Below, in pieces: positions 46,191-57,544 of a stretch of DNA of 64,000 nucleotides. How positions within the stretch are numbered: position 1 is the stretch's first letter; the number at the start of each line of letters is the position of its first letter. Origin of the DNA: Prochilodus magdalenae. Its lineage: Eukaryota; Chordata; Actinopteri; Characiformes; Prochilodontidae. The stretch is from assembly GCA_024036415.1 (NCBI GenBank), contig JAMWET010003602.1, forward strand, positions 1 to 64,000, written 5' to 3'. Made by a program: the position numbers and the translations under genes. The notes under the pieces are model-generated. The model was given only the letters and a program-made list of their open reading frames with translations. It was not told where the DNA came from and did not search any database.

Positions 46191-48159
46191 AACATATTGA
46201 AGAGCAGAGGCGATTTAATGCACAGGCTCGCCCAGGGACCCCCCTGAATGATTCAGGGCCTCTGATTGGCCCCGTTTTTTTTCTTTTATAGGATTTTTTT
46301 TCCTTCCTCCGTCCTCACACACACACACAGGCACTGATGATAACTGTTATACAAGGCATTCATATCCTTGACTGTTGACTGCCTGAATGTATTCAAACCA
46401 TCGGTTCTGATGATGACTGGCAGCTGTATCTGGATATATTTGAATTTGGAGGTCAGAAACAGGAAAACAGAGCCAGAGCTTAGAAAGAATAAGCAGTACC
46501 TTACAAAAGTAGACTAGCTTGCCCGCTGATTAGCTCCCAAAGCCTGGATGCGGTGTCAACGCTGGACTGACTGCTGTCTTCTTAGGCAGTGATGTGGATT
46601 AACAGTGACACTTTAAGACATGAGGCGTATTATAAACATTTCAGGAAAGAACCGGAGAAGACAGAGAGAACGGTAACGCTTATTTGTGTTTTAAGATGAC
46701 TATATCTTTGATTACTATTGATTGGTGACTAAATAATAGACAATAGCTTATCACTGGTTAGGCGTTTGCTTTTACAGAGTGCACTCCATAGCACTACTGG
46801 TGAAAAAGCACAGCCACAGAAGAAAATGGTCAAAAGGTCATTGCAGCTGCTGCCTTACCCATGTTCGGCCAGCTACTGTCTTTGATATTCTTAACTAATC
46901 AGAGCTGCAGGCCTGGTCTGCCTCAAGGTGGTGCCCACCAAATAGGTTCACCCAGTTTCTTTTTCTCAACCTGTCAACTGTAACTATGCTCAGGATGCCT
47001 CTGAAAAATGTTACAGTATACTGTAGAGTATGCACATATTCCCAAAGCCAGGATGGGGCGTCAACGCTGGACTGACTAGAAATAAGCTCTTCCAAGACAA
47101 AGAAGAGTTAAACTAAACAGCTGGAGCTAGCATCAGTGCTGCTATTGCGAGAGTGTAGCCACTCTTTGCCCAAAACATGGGACCCCCAAGCACAAGGTGT
47201 TTTGCACAGTGGTCACTTGGTATCCACTAAATACCTTTCTAAACCTGCTGTTTTTGAGTTAGGAGGTACAGTGTAAGTTTTAAAACTGGCTTCCTGTTTG
47301 CCAGTTAACTGCTGCACCACTTAACGGGAAAGGCTAACTTTAGCTTTGTGTCCTCGGTGGCTTTGAGTGGCCAGGTTCTGGGTGTAGGTTAACGCAGTAA
47401 TAGATAAATTATAACGGCAGTGGAAGTAGTTGGAAGTAGGGGCTTCCTCATTTTATTGGTTTGGTTTTAAATCGTATCAAAATCAAAAATCTGGAGTATT
47501 TAGATGTTTGCTGTGGGGTAATATTAAGCATCAGCTTTGTCAGCCTAGTTAGTGACTTCCTCTGCCATGTCATGTTGAGTTAGATTTTAAGTAGAAGCGT
47601 TGGGCCCACAACCAACTTTAGCCCCAGGGCTAATAAGAAGGTTAAGGAACTGCTGTTAAAGGTCTACCACCTTTAAAGCACTGGCATGACTAAGTTAGGT
47701 AGTGGAAACTGTGTGTTTGCCCAAAGACCTGTTTTGGTTTTGACACCTTTGACTTAAATGCTGATATTTAACCTTTTTTTATTTTTACAATGCGTTTTGG
47801 CCAGTCACATTAGTGTGGCCACTAGGGAGCAGCAGGTGTGTCTGGAAGTTCCTCTAGTGCATCAAGGTTAACTTTATCAGAGAATTTTTTCCCAGCATTG
47901 TGGTCTGAGATCTCTTCAGTGCTAAAAGGGACCAGAAAGAAAACAGAGTTCTCTTTTGAGTTTCTTGTGTGAATTTAAAAAGCACTGAAGTCTTGGGAAA
48001 GCTAAAGTAGGTAAATCTATTCTAGTAGACCACAAAAAATGAGCATAATCGGCCCCTGTTTACCAGTGAGCATGTTTCCTTTGTTGGTTTGCAATAACAC
48101 ATGTTCTCTATGTGGGTCCACACTATGCATAGTATAATAATTAGAAATCCATACAAAGT
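46191..48159. other. Unique region with one 37-bp direct repeat
   Basis: Almost 2 kb with no supported gene. CCCAAAGCCTGGATGCGGTG... at 46536-46572 recurs at 47041-47077 with three changes in 37 bp. A CACA run lies at 46317-46329. Confidence 0.45.
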
Positions 48160-48360
48160 AATCCATAAAGAAAGACCTGTAAAGACCAACCAGGGGTATA
48201 AGTACATAGGAAGCAAACAAGAAATACCAAGTGAGAGGGTGGGGCTATAAACTACATACAGATGAGACAGATGACAGGGACAGGGAGGGGCAGGACAAGC
48301 AACAATAAAAGGGGTAACAGAGACAAGGGAAGGTAAGCAAAGCAACAATAAAAGCACATG
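48160..48360. other. Purine-rich unique stretch
   Basis: ATACAGATGAGACAGATGAC and AGGGACAGGGAGGGGCAGG (48256-48295) loosely resemble the edge units of the 41-bp array at 6 kb. The frames on the minus strand have no domain. Confidence 0.3.
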
Positions 48361-48372
48361 GTAAGACTCACA

Positions 48373-48610
48373 TCATTTTCCTAAGGTAAGCAAAGTTGCA
48401 GATACAGACCAATAGCATGTCTTCTTTGATTTGATCAAGCCGCGTAATCGTTAGGGCAATAGGGCAGAAAGTGATGTTACATTATCATTTTCCTAAGGGT
48501 ACATTTAAAGGTTGTGGTTTGCCATTTGCACCAATAGCATGTCTTCTTTGATTTGATCAAGCCTCGTAATCACTTCCTACCTGGGTCAATAGGACAGAAA
48601 GTGATGGGGA
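48373..48610. repeat. Tandem duplication, about 112-122 bp unit
   Basis: TCATTTTCCTAAGG occurs at 48373 and 48485. CAATAGCATGTCTTCTTTGA, followed by TTTGATCAAGCC, occurs at 48410 and 48532. GGCAGAAAGTGATG/GACAGAAAGTGATG occurs at 48463 and 48593. The two copies differ by about 10-bp indels. Confidence 0.85.
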
Positions 48611-49039
48611 TGTGGTTGAACCATGTGAGCCCAAATGACCAGCACAGCATCTTCATCTTCAACCAAGGTAGTTTGTTGCCTCAATGCCACTAGAGTCGGC
48701 ATAAGTAATGGTGTCCTGCTGCGGATGAAGGTGGAATTGGATGTGTACAGAGTCTCTCAGCAGACTAAAACATGAGGTGGTGTAGTTGAGATTTCGGAGG
48801 TGGCACTAACAGGATGACTCATACAAGTTTTTCGTAGTCTGGCTGAGCATGAAACCTGACTCATTTGCATGTCTCACAATGTTTTATTTCATGTCAGGTT
48901 GTGTGAAGAAAGCATGTGCAGTGGCTATACAGTACCAGTGACAAGTATGGATTAGGTTATCAGGAACAATAAATTTTCTGCCTCCACTGCAGGTATCCTC
49001 CTGTACAGCTCCATTTTGAAGGTGTTTAAGGTGGACTGT
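48611..49039. other. Unique stretch with a Tc1 family A fragment
   Basis: GGCACTAACAGGATGACTCA at 48801-48820 is the complement of the family A landmark region (ATGAGTCATCCTGTTAGTGC), so a short minus-strand fragment of that family sits here. Nothing else is recognised. Confidence 0.5.
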
Positions 49040-49290
49040 ATAATTCCATGAGTGCTCTATTATAGTTTAACGTCTTCACTTTTATTTTAAAGTAAAGCAA
49101 TAAGATAAACATAAGGAGAACCTTCTATGAGGAGCCATGACTAAAGTTTTCACTGCTACTGAACTTGTATTTGAGGCGTTATTTATTTTTAGGATGTTAA
49201 GGCTGATTTATCTTTAAATTAAATTTTCAATTTATCTGTACCTATTCTGAAGAGCTAGGTGTCCCTAAACTTTCGACAGATAGTGTATGT
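49040..49290 (-). mobile_element. Tc1-type deletion derivative
   Basis: AGTTTAACGTCTTCACTTTT (49066) resembles the left flank word at 5517. AGGTGTCCCTAAACTTTCGA (49257) followed by CAGATAGTGTA resembles a Tc1-type terminal repeat. The DNA between is AT-rich without coding capacity. Confidence 0.5.
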
Positions 49291-50105
49291 GTTTGACTTG
49301 GGTGGGTCCCGGAATTATGCTTTATTGCTCATGCATTCCATTCGGCGTTCCTTCTGTGCACCCAGGTGTACGGTATCTCCATCAACTCCAGATTAAGGCC
49401 AGATCAGAGATTTATCCCAACAGTCACTGAAATAGAGAGAAAGAAAACAATACTATTGTCCTGCTTTGACTTACATGACAGTAATAATTTATCATATCAA
49501 AAATACGAGGGAGCAAATCCATATCACGCTGCATTGTTTTCGCTTGAGCTGTAGTTGATTCATGACTGAAATAAGAGCCCAGAATGGGTGCTATAAAGCA
49601 CAGCCAAAGCGCCTCTTCCTTGAGGTATTTATTTCCAGCTGGAAAGATGCTCCGGCCTCTGCGTTCCATGGCTCACCGTTGCCCCCTACAGAGCCTGCGG
49701 TGCCAGTGTTTTCCCATCTCAGCGTGCCCCAGCCCCTCAGCGTCCTGCCAGAGGATCCAGTTCCCTCTCAGTAATCTCCCTGACACCTTCGCTGGAGATG
49801 ATTAATTGGCATTAAGCACATTAGCAGGGGTCTAAATTACCCAGTCCTCTCATTAACTGTGGGCCCGTTCATTTTTCAGCGCCGCCGCCAGACAAGTGTG
49901 GAATCTGTGTGACACGGGCCGGGCCGGGCGGGGGTCTCTCTGGACCCTCCATCAGCCGCCCGTCTCCTCCAGCCCCGTCAGCATGCGGCCGCTGGAGATT
50001 AATGAGAACGAGACGCCGTCCTCAACATCTCCCAGCTCCAGCTGTCTGTCCACCAAAGCAGGAACGCAGCCTGGAGCCTCGGAGGATAATGAATGTGTTC
50101 AAACA
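49291..50105. promoter_or_regulatory. Candidate conserved block, GC-rich part at 49.87-50.03 kb
   Basis: About 800 bp unique sequence; 49795-49860 has GGAGATGATTAATTGGCATT and GGGTCTAAATTACCC words. The part 49870-50040 is GC-rich and CpG-retaining. A polypyrimidine-AG (GTTCATTTTTCAG, 49868-49880) precedes about 85 open codons (ending at 50139), but I recognise no protein and no donor site, so I leave it as non-coding. Confidence 0.3.
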
Positions 50106-50139
50106 ATGAAAACCATACTAAGAAGAACTATGCACCAGT

Positions 50140-50275
50140 AAAAAGTTTAGGGACTTCTCAATTTATGAATCCCGTCACTCAAACCCCACAGGTATTTATA
50201 GCCCCATCACCCTAGTGCAGCGGCATCTGCAGGAGCCTAAAGTTACTGCCACCTGAAACACACAAGGTTAATAAT
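50140..50275 (-). repeat. TATA-bearing dispersed repeat, copy 4 (minus strand)
   Basis: On the minus strand: GTGTGTTTCAGGTGGCAGTA, CTCCTGCAGATGCCGCTGCA, GGCTATAAATACCTGTGGGG and GGGATTCATAAATTGAGAAG, matching copies 1-3. It ends at AGTCCCTAAACTTTTTACTG, where similarity to the other copies stops. Confidence 0.72.
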
Positions 50276-51280
50276 AGCGGTTAGCCATTGAGCTAACAAG
50301 ATAATAGTGCCGTCTCCTGACTAACTGCATACACAGTGGCCCTTTCATGTGTTTATTTATAGACAGTGAGGACGACATGGTCTGGGGTTTGTGTTGTGGC
50401 ACTGGTTAAATTATCATTGTAACTGCTTTTCAGGTTCAGTGCTATCAAGTGCCACCCCTACAGAGGTCAACGCATTCAAAGCCTTAGCACTATTAGTCAA
50501 GGATCTGAATTTGCCTGTCAGGCTTCACCAAGTTCCCCAAAGTATATGACATGGAATTGCTCATTCCATGGCAAATGGAATTCCTCGATGGCCTTAAAGG
50601 GGATGGCTCATGGAAAACAAACCTATGCACAAATTTCCGTACAGTGGTGGTGATGGGAACCAGAGGTCACCATGTTTGCAAAGAGACACAAAGTGCTTTT
50701 TTTCTTCTCTATATATATATTCATATGTTTTTATTGTATTATTACATGTTGTCATGTGCAATGATGGTTATGTTAAAATAGTGGAAAGTCTATGATCCCT
50801 AAAGCTTTTGTTTCTGCCGTTTCTCCACCACGAATGGATTAAAATAGATGGCCTCAAATACATTTTAACCAAACCTTTGGACATAAAACCATCATAAAAC
50901 AAATTCTCATTGATCAGACAGAGTATTCATAATCACTGCATGTAATAATCTTTTGTGAGAGAGCTTTTAGAGGCAATAAACTCTGGTTCTTATCACCAAC
51001 ACTGTGAATGACTCTCAGTAAGTTTACTAAGAATTAAGCGTTTCACTTCAAACTACTGATACATGAGTACTGAGTATACTGTGTTTAAATTTTAACCATT
51101 TCATAAAAATACAACTTTACTCCGAAAATTTCTAAGTATCCCGGTTACTCGGCCTGGTAATGCGAATTCCACTCTGTTAATGGAGTCACATCAATTAATT
51201 AATCTAAAAATTAAGAGCTGACTTAGCTTTGCCACCCTTTAGCTTAGTCTGCCACCTTTCTTAAAAAGGACTTGCATCCC
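50276..51280. other. Unique AT-rich region
   Basis: About 1 kb; no gene or repeat recognised. Confidence 0.45.
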
Positions 51281-51284
51281 TGTT

Positions 51285-51480
51285 CTGCTGCTTTCAGGTG
51301 CTGACGTTCAATGTTCTCCTACTTCCTCCCCATATCCCCTCCCCATATACAGCAGGATCTGCTAGGGTCTGAATGCTTCAGTGCCTGGTCCCAGGACACA
51401 GCCAAAGACTCTTTATTCTCAGGAATTGTTACCCTTCCAATTGTACACCTTACTGAGGATTAAAACATAATTAAAATTAA
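51285..51480. repeat. Dispersed repeat shared with 63.4 kb
   Basis: CTGCTGCTTTCAGGTGCTGA (51286), CAGCAGGATCTGC and ACTGAGGATTAAAACATAA recur in the same order at 63423-63625 in diverged form. Family unknown. Confidence 0.45.
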
Positions 51481-52539
51481 AATATGAATACAATTAAAAA
51501 GGCTAGGACAGAGCTGCACAGCACTCTTCCAGCCAATCAGTAACAGCGGGCATTCATGCTTGTGCACAGGGCAGGGGGAAGGCAAGGGGCTATGTGCTGA
51601 ACTTCATGCATTGTTAAGAAGGAGAGATGGCCGGAGAAACCTAAGAACGAAGGTCTTAGGTGTTTCAATGGTAAAGAGACCTCTGAGAGCAGACAAGGCT
51701 TAGGTTTGCTTTCTGTTCACACTCCATTTTAAATGGATGTAACTGTAGCCGCTCCCATTTAAGGTGGAATGAGATCATTTGAACATCAAGAACAGTTGAA
51801 AGACATGAAAAGCCATAATGGGGTTTGCTCTGTTTCTACTGAACAGGTGGGGACCATTTACAAACCAATGCTGTTTGACAGAGCCAATAGGGCAGTATTG
51901 TTGTTTCCTGTTTGTGAATGCATGTGGTAGTAACTGGTTAGCAATGTAGCAGCAATTGTCGCAACTAGTTTGCTAACAGTTACTTGCTTTGTTGTTGTTC
52001 AGTCTAACGGTAGATGAATGTGTTTGTATCATCGTACCAATGTTTGGAAAGGTTTTATGGCCACAAGGATCTAAATAGCAAGACTGTAAGCCCAGTGCTG
52101 GCTATTCCTGGGGCATGCATGGAACTGGTGACGGAGTTTCTGAAAAGAGGGGGTTATTTGTTTTGCTGTTGATAAAAAATGCTCCTCAGTGCAAATCAGC
52201 CTCCAAAGTTGTTCGCAAATGACACATCAGTGCTTACCCCCAGTGCTCCAGTCTTTTCAGTTTGTTTACCTGGTTGCAGCTTGGAACTCTGCCCAGTCAT
52301 TCATTTCTCCAGGTGTATTTTGTCTGTTGTCAGGGTGTATATAGGTGTTTTCTCCTACTGTTCACTGCATGTCTTTACTATGATGCTAGACATATTTGTT
52401 CTTGGCATTTTGTTCTCCTGTTTAGATTCCTGCTAGATGTTTTATTTTATTTCCATGTGGTTTCCTACAATAAACCCAACCTGTTCTTTTAAGCTGCTCC
52501 TGCAAGATGTCCCAAAATGTTTGACAGAAGGTGTATACC
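51481..52539. other. Unique region
   Basis: No supported gene. AAGATGTCCCAAAATGTTTG at 52505 resembles a Tc1-type terminal word. An AATAAACCC site near 52471 could be a poly(A) signal of a decayed retroelement. The 85-codon frame at 52179-52436 has no domain. Confidence 0.4.
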
Positions 52540-53110
52540 CGAGATCAACAGTGGGATCACTCAGATATTCAAAACAGTGAGGATTTGAAGTTTGACGATT
52601 AGCTAAGTAGAACCTTATTAAGCCACCCGAGAGGATTTCATCAACGCTTCAGAGTAACTTCTTCAGGAGTTTAACGAGAGCATTTCTCTTTAGCCTAACT
52701 GCAAATAAGTTTCTCATTCCAGGCCGGCTTCTTTCCTGCAACTTCGGTTCCGCAATGTCCGCCGTTCCACATTAATTTGTTACCTCACATAAACAGCACA
52801 TTTCCATGCCAATCAGTGGAGGCGCTCTTCTGTGCCCAACTTATTCATCTTCCACAGCCATTTCATTCCCCCCGCAGTAGTCTCCCTTCGCTTGCTCTCG
52901 CTGGCACTTAATTTCTATTAATGGCTTTGCATTCACACATTTAAATAAAATCGAATGTTAGACGGGGACCCGTTCGCTGCACACGGAGAAATATGCATTG
53001 GCCATTATGGACCATAATGTGTTGGCACGCGAGTAATTCCTTTTTGCGCTCGCTGCGTGTTCCAGTGAATCATTCGAATGAGGAGATTTATCAGTCTGTC
53101 TGCGTCGCTT
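52540..53110. promoter_or_regulatory. Candidate conserved non-coding element
   Basis: CpG-retaining unique block with ACATTAATTTGTTACCTC (52770), TTAATTTCTATTAATGGC (52909-52926), TTTAAATAAAATCG, GCACGCGAGTAATTCC and CATTCGAATGAGG. It is one of the strongest CNE-like textures in the window. Confidence 0.36.
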
Positions 53111-53588
53111 TTTGCTTTCTGCCCAATCTACTCACCCCAGAAGGGCTAGGGTCTGTTTACAGTCACTCCTAAATACAGATTTTGCCTGCCAGGACACTGA
53201 GGTGTTTCTCCTATTACCAATGGGTCTGTTACAGAAGTATCGAAAGGAAAAACTGGAGATATCCACTTCATTTTTCACACAGCTGTGCTTCAAGGGTATG
53301 AAATTAGTGTCATTGGTCATTGTTTTTATGGAAGTCAAATAAAGCATGCTTACTTCTTAACTTATTGTCTTCTTCTATGGACCTTGAGGTATTTTGGGAA
53401 AACAAAGTTTGCAGTTGTAAGTACAGCTGGGTAATGACCAAATTACAACAATGCTTCAAGCTAGGGATCCACCACAATGACCAATTTTGACCAAAACAAA
53501 ATGAAACATCGAACAGGGAACACATTTTTAAACAAAATTTCATTAATTTTGCTACTTTTCAGCATTGCATAAACTAAATATGCTAAAT
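53111..53588. other. Unique stretch
   Basis: Opposing frames of about 75 codons overlap (53112-53347). No domain or repeat recognised. Confidence 0.4.
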
Positions 53589-53722
53589 CCCAGATAGCAA
53601 GTAGAGGTGGCAAAGATATGGTACTGCTGGCTTACTGTGGATCAGGTCCACTTCTGAAAGGAACATACAGCAGATGCCCAGATTTGGGCAAGAACAGTTT
53701 TTCTGTCTGGGATGTATATTTG
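53589..53722 (+). mobile_element. Short MITE-like copy, CCCAGATAGC end
   Basis: CCCAGATAGCAAGTAG (53589), GATATGGTACTGCTGGCTTA and GGTCCACTTCTGAAAG correspond to the left part and internal repeats of the element at 30353-30802. The right end TTTTCTGTCTGGGATG is an imperfect match to the TATCTGGG end. Most internal repeats are deleted. Confidence 0.6.
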
Positions 53723-53764
53723 TCTTTTTATTTTTATTTTTTTAATGACTAAACTTTGACTAAA

Positions 53765-55400
53765 CACACTTACTGAACATTTTAACATCCCAGCATACAT
53801 ACCAACAATACCCCAGCAGACACACCACCAACATACCAGCAGACACACCAACAACATCCCCACAGACACACCAATAACATCCCAGCAGACACACCAACAA
53901 CATCCCCACAGACAAACCAATAACATCCCAGCAGACACACCAACATCCCAGCAGACACACTAACATCCCAGCAGACACACCAACAACATCCCCGCAGACA
54001 CACCAACAACATCCCAGAGGGCACAACGACATCCCCACAGACACACCAAACACATCCCAGTAGACACACTAACATCATCCCAGCAGAAACAACAACATCC
54101 CAGCAGACAAGCCAATAACATCCCAGCAGACACGCCAACAACATCCCTGCAGACACAACAACATCCCAGCAGACATACCAATAACATCCCAGCAGACACA
54201 CCAAAAACACCCCAGCAGACACACTAACATCATCCCAGCAGACACAACAAAATCCCAGCAGACATATCAATAACATCCCAGCAGACACAACAATGTCCCA
54301 GCGGACACAACAACAACATCCCAGCAGACATACCAATAACATCCTAGCAGAAACAACAACAACATCCCAGCAGACACACTAACATCATCCCAGCAGACAC
54401 AACAAAATCCCAGCAGACATACCAATAACATCCCAGCAGACACAACAATGTCCCAACGGACATACCGATAACATCCCAGCAGACACACCAACAACATCCC
54501 AGCAGACACAACAATGTCCCAGCAGACACACCAACAACATCCCAGCCGACATACCAACAACATCCCAGCAGACACACCAACAACATCCCAGCAGACACAA
54601 CAATGTCCCAGCAGACACACCAACAACAATCCCAGCAGACACAACAACATCCCAGCAGACACACCAACATCCCAGCAGACATATCAATAACATCCCAGCA
54701 GACAAACCAACAACATCCCAGCAGACAAACCAACAACATCCCAGCAGACACACCAACAACATCCCAGCAGACACACCAACAACATCCCAGCAGACACAAC
54801 AACATCCCAGCAGACACACCAACAACAATCCCAGCAGACATATCAATAACATCCCAGCAGACAAACCAACAACATCCCAGCAGACAAGCCAACAACATCC
54901 CAGCAGACACACCAACAACATCCCAGCAGACACAACAATGTCCCAGCAGATATAACAATAACATCCCAACAGAAACACGAACATCCCAGCAGGCACAATA
55001 TCATCATCCCAGCAGACACAACAACATCCCAGCAGACACAACATCCCAGCAGACACACCAACAACATCCCAGCAGACACAACAATGTCCCAGCAGACACA
55101 CCAACAACATCCCAGCAGACACACTATCATCCCAGCAGACACAACAATGTCCCAGCAGACACAACAACATCCCAGCAGACACAACAATGTCCCAGCAGAC
55201 ACACCAACAACATCCCAGCAGACACAACAGTGTCCCAGCAGACACACCAACAACATCCCAGCAGACACACTATCATCCCAGCAGACACACCAACATCCCA
55301 GCAGACACACTAACATCCCAGCAGACATACCAAAAACATCCCAGCAAACACACTAACATCATCCCAGCAGACACAACAATGTCCCAGCAAACAACACACC
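53765..55400. repeat. 20/23-bp minisatellite
   Basis: About 75 tandem units built on CCCAGCAGACACA with ends ACCAACAACAT (23-bp unit), ACAACAT (20 bp) or ACAACAATGT (23 bp). Length steps of 3 bp (CAA slippage) are common, and some units have 17, 24 or 26 bp. It opens frames of up to 286 codons on the minus strand and 236 on the plus strand, with cyclic peptides such as GVSAGMLLVCLLGC. These are by-products of the repeat and not genes. Confidence 0.97.
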
Positions 55401-56034
55401 AAAATAAGCACAATATGACTTAATTACATCCCAGCCGTCATGTAAGCTCCATTCACAGAGAATGCCTCAGTCCACACTGGCTGTGATTTTATTACGTTGT
55501 TGTCAAATTAGAGTTTGTGTTTCTTTATAGAGAAGGTACGGAATGCGAGCTGAGAGACAGAATGAGAGAATAAGAGCGAGAGAAATCTGCTGAGGCTGCT
55601 GTCTGTCTGCCTCACTGTAACAGCTCGTTTCTGTTTTTTACTGTTGCTGGAGCTCTGTTTGGCTTGAAAGCCTAAAACTGAATAGCACCCTGGTTCCTGT
55701 CTACATTCGGGAATGAGAAGAAGGTAACAGCATCGTTAAAAACATTTTGTATAAATTATTTGGTCTTTTCAGGTATTCTTTTCACGAACACCGAAAGTGA
55801 TTTTTTGGCCATGGTTGGTTGCAGAACATTCATTGTATCTCTACTACAAGCATGACTACAGCACTTCAAGAGACATGAGAACATGGCTTTGTAAAGACAC
55901 ACTGAAAAAGTCCACTTGTTAGGGTTAAAATCTAAGCATGTAAAATCCAACCAGATGGCAAAGTGATTTCTTCTGACAGCCCCTTTTTAATTGATATACA
56001 TTATATACTCTCTTAATGACTGGAATGGACTGTC
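55401..56034. other. Unique stretch
   Basis: A short GAGA-type run lies at 55550-55590. No gene recognised. Confidence 0.45.
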
Positions 56035-56160
56035 TGGTTAGAAAATGTAAAGGTACTTGAAAAAAATAGTTGAAAATACTCAGAAAAGTAGCTATCCATC
56101 AGTACTTTAGTTCAGTGCATTTATTTGAGTAAATGTAACTAGCTACTACCCACCTCTGAT
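56035..56160 (-). mobile_element. Possible non-autonomous hAT fragment
   Basis: Read on the minus strand it starts CAGAGGTGGGTAGTAGCTAG and continues TTACATTTACTCAAATAAAT, the typical start of a widespread non-autonomous hAT repeat of fishes. The left (other) end was not found. Confidence 0.55.
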
Positions 56161-56970
56161 CCAAACTCATTTTAGTATTTTATATCTCTTACTTCAGGTA
56201 TCTGAAAAACTTTAGGACTTAATAGGATTAGCAGTGAATGCATACATGCATGTAACCTATAGGCCTATATTTCTCAAACACACAGAGAGTGAAACTGACA
56301 CTATTATAACAACAATGAAATAAAACCAATACTTCTGAAATGAAAATGCAATGTTATGTAAACTGTCCAAAAAATTTTGAATCTAGGCCACTGGGTCTGG
56401 TGTATGCACATACCAAGCATGGTATCCATACATTGAGGCTGCTTGAGCGTTAATAATGTGCAGTGCTACAGTACATTCGGTGTCCTGGTATGTGTGAACT
56501 TGTTTACACACCCTGGGGAGTTTGAGGCGCCCCGAAATAGAATCCAGTGGAGCCGGCACTAACACTGTATAATGGAAGTATGTCCCTTGACGTGCTGCCT
56601 AGCCTTTTCTGTAGGGCTTGAGTGACTGCTGTCTGGCGTAGTAAGAAAATGCCAAAAAACAATGTTGCAGACAACAGGTCCTTTACAGAAGCCTGTGATC
56701 TGCATTTTTTAAAGCGTATATAGACCACAATGCAACATTTATCCCACCAAAAATCATAACAAGTGCAGATATTTTCAGACAGGTGGATCTCACACTTGTT
56801 GCAACGTCCTACCATTTTTTGTGGTACGTACAAAAACAGCCAGAATGCTTATTATACCTCAACTTTGGATTAAACTGCAAGTGGAAAACATCTAAGTGAC
56901 TTTAAACCCGGGTTCGTCATTCACACCTGCATATAGATATGCCAGAAAGACATTAGCAGAAATTGCTAAT
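56161..56970. other. Unique region
   Basis: The 109-codon minus frame (56504-56833) and 60-codon frame (56383-56565) have no recognisable domain. Confidence 0.4.
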
Positions 56971-56974
56971 TGCT

Positions 56975-57360
56975 GGTTCAAATGGATTAGTTTGTAGGTG
57001 TGACATCGTAAGACATTCTAATGATTCAATTTACATTAGTTATTCGAATGACTCACCCAACAGCCACGATTGCCATAATTCAGTGAGCAGTGATGCCTCC
57101 ATGAGTCAAGCTGTTAGTGCTAGCACTATTGGCAGAGAGCTGCACAATGCAGGACTACATGCATGCAGACTGCTATGACAACTGCCCTAAAAACCATGTC
57201 AATGTCACCATTGTCCTGCAGGTCCTGCTTTTGTCTTGTCGTGTGTGAAGGCACCATGGTCATCACTAAGATAAACTGTTGCCATGTGTCACACATCCAG
57301 AAGGCTTGCATATTGCAACAACCTCTGTATGTGTAGCTCAATAAATGGTGCCCATATCAA
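56975..57360 (+). mobile_element. Tc1-like family A, copy 6
   Basis: CAGTGAGCAGTGATGCCTCC (57081; one C of the landmark is lost, a frameshift), GTTAGTGCTAGCACTATTGG and GCACAATGCAGGACTACATG match copies 1 and 4. The 3' part CTGTATGTGTAGCTCAATAA (57325) is the common end. The catalytic region is deleted between them. Confidence 0.75.
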
Positions 57361-57544
57361 TTGCTCCAAAGAGATATGTAAAAATGTAACTCGTTCGGAT
57401 GAGGCTTCTTTTGGGAGGATGCATGTGTAACAGATAACCCTACTATACAGGATTATATACATTTCAGCTATTTTACCAAAACATAATATTATCAATAATT
57501 TGTTACTCCAGAGAATGTCTGTGTGTACAGGAAAAACCACAAAT

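Noticed and set aside
52179..52492. LTR of a retrotransposon ending at AATAAACCC
   Set aside because: There is a poly(A)-like site, but I found no second LTR, primer-binding site or TG...CA ends.
53782..55328. Long VSAGMLLVCLLGC frames (minus) and SQQTHQQHPSR frames (plus)
   Set aside because: Both strands and several frames are open because of the minisatellite; the cyclic peptide is just the repeat read in turn.
53765..55400. CRISPR-like reading of the 20/23-bp array
   Set aside because: The same reasoning applies: adjacent short units with no spacers.
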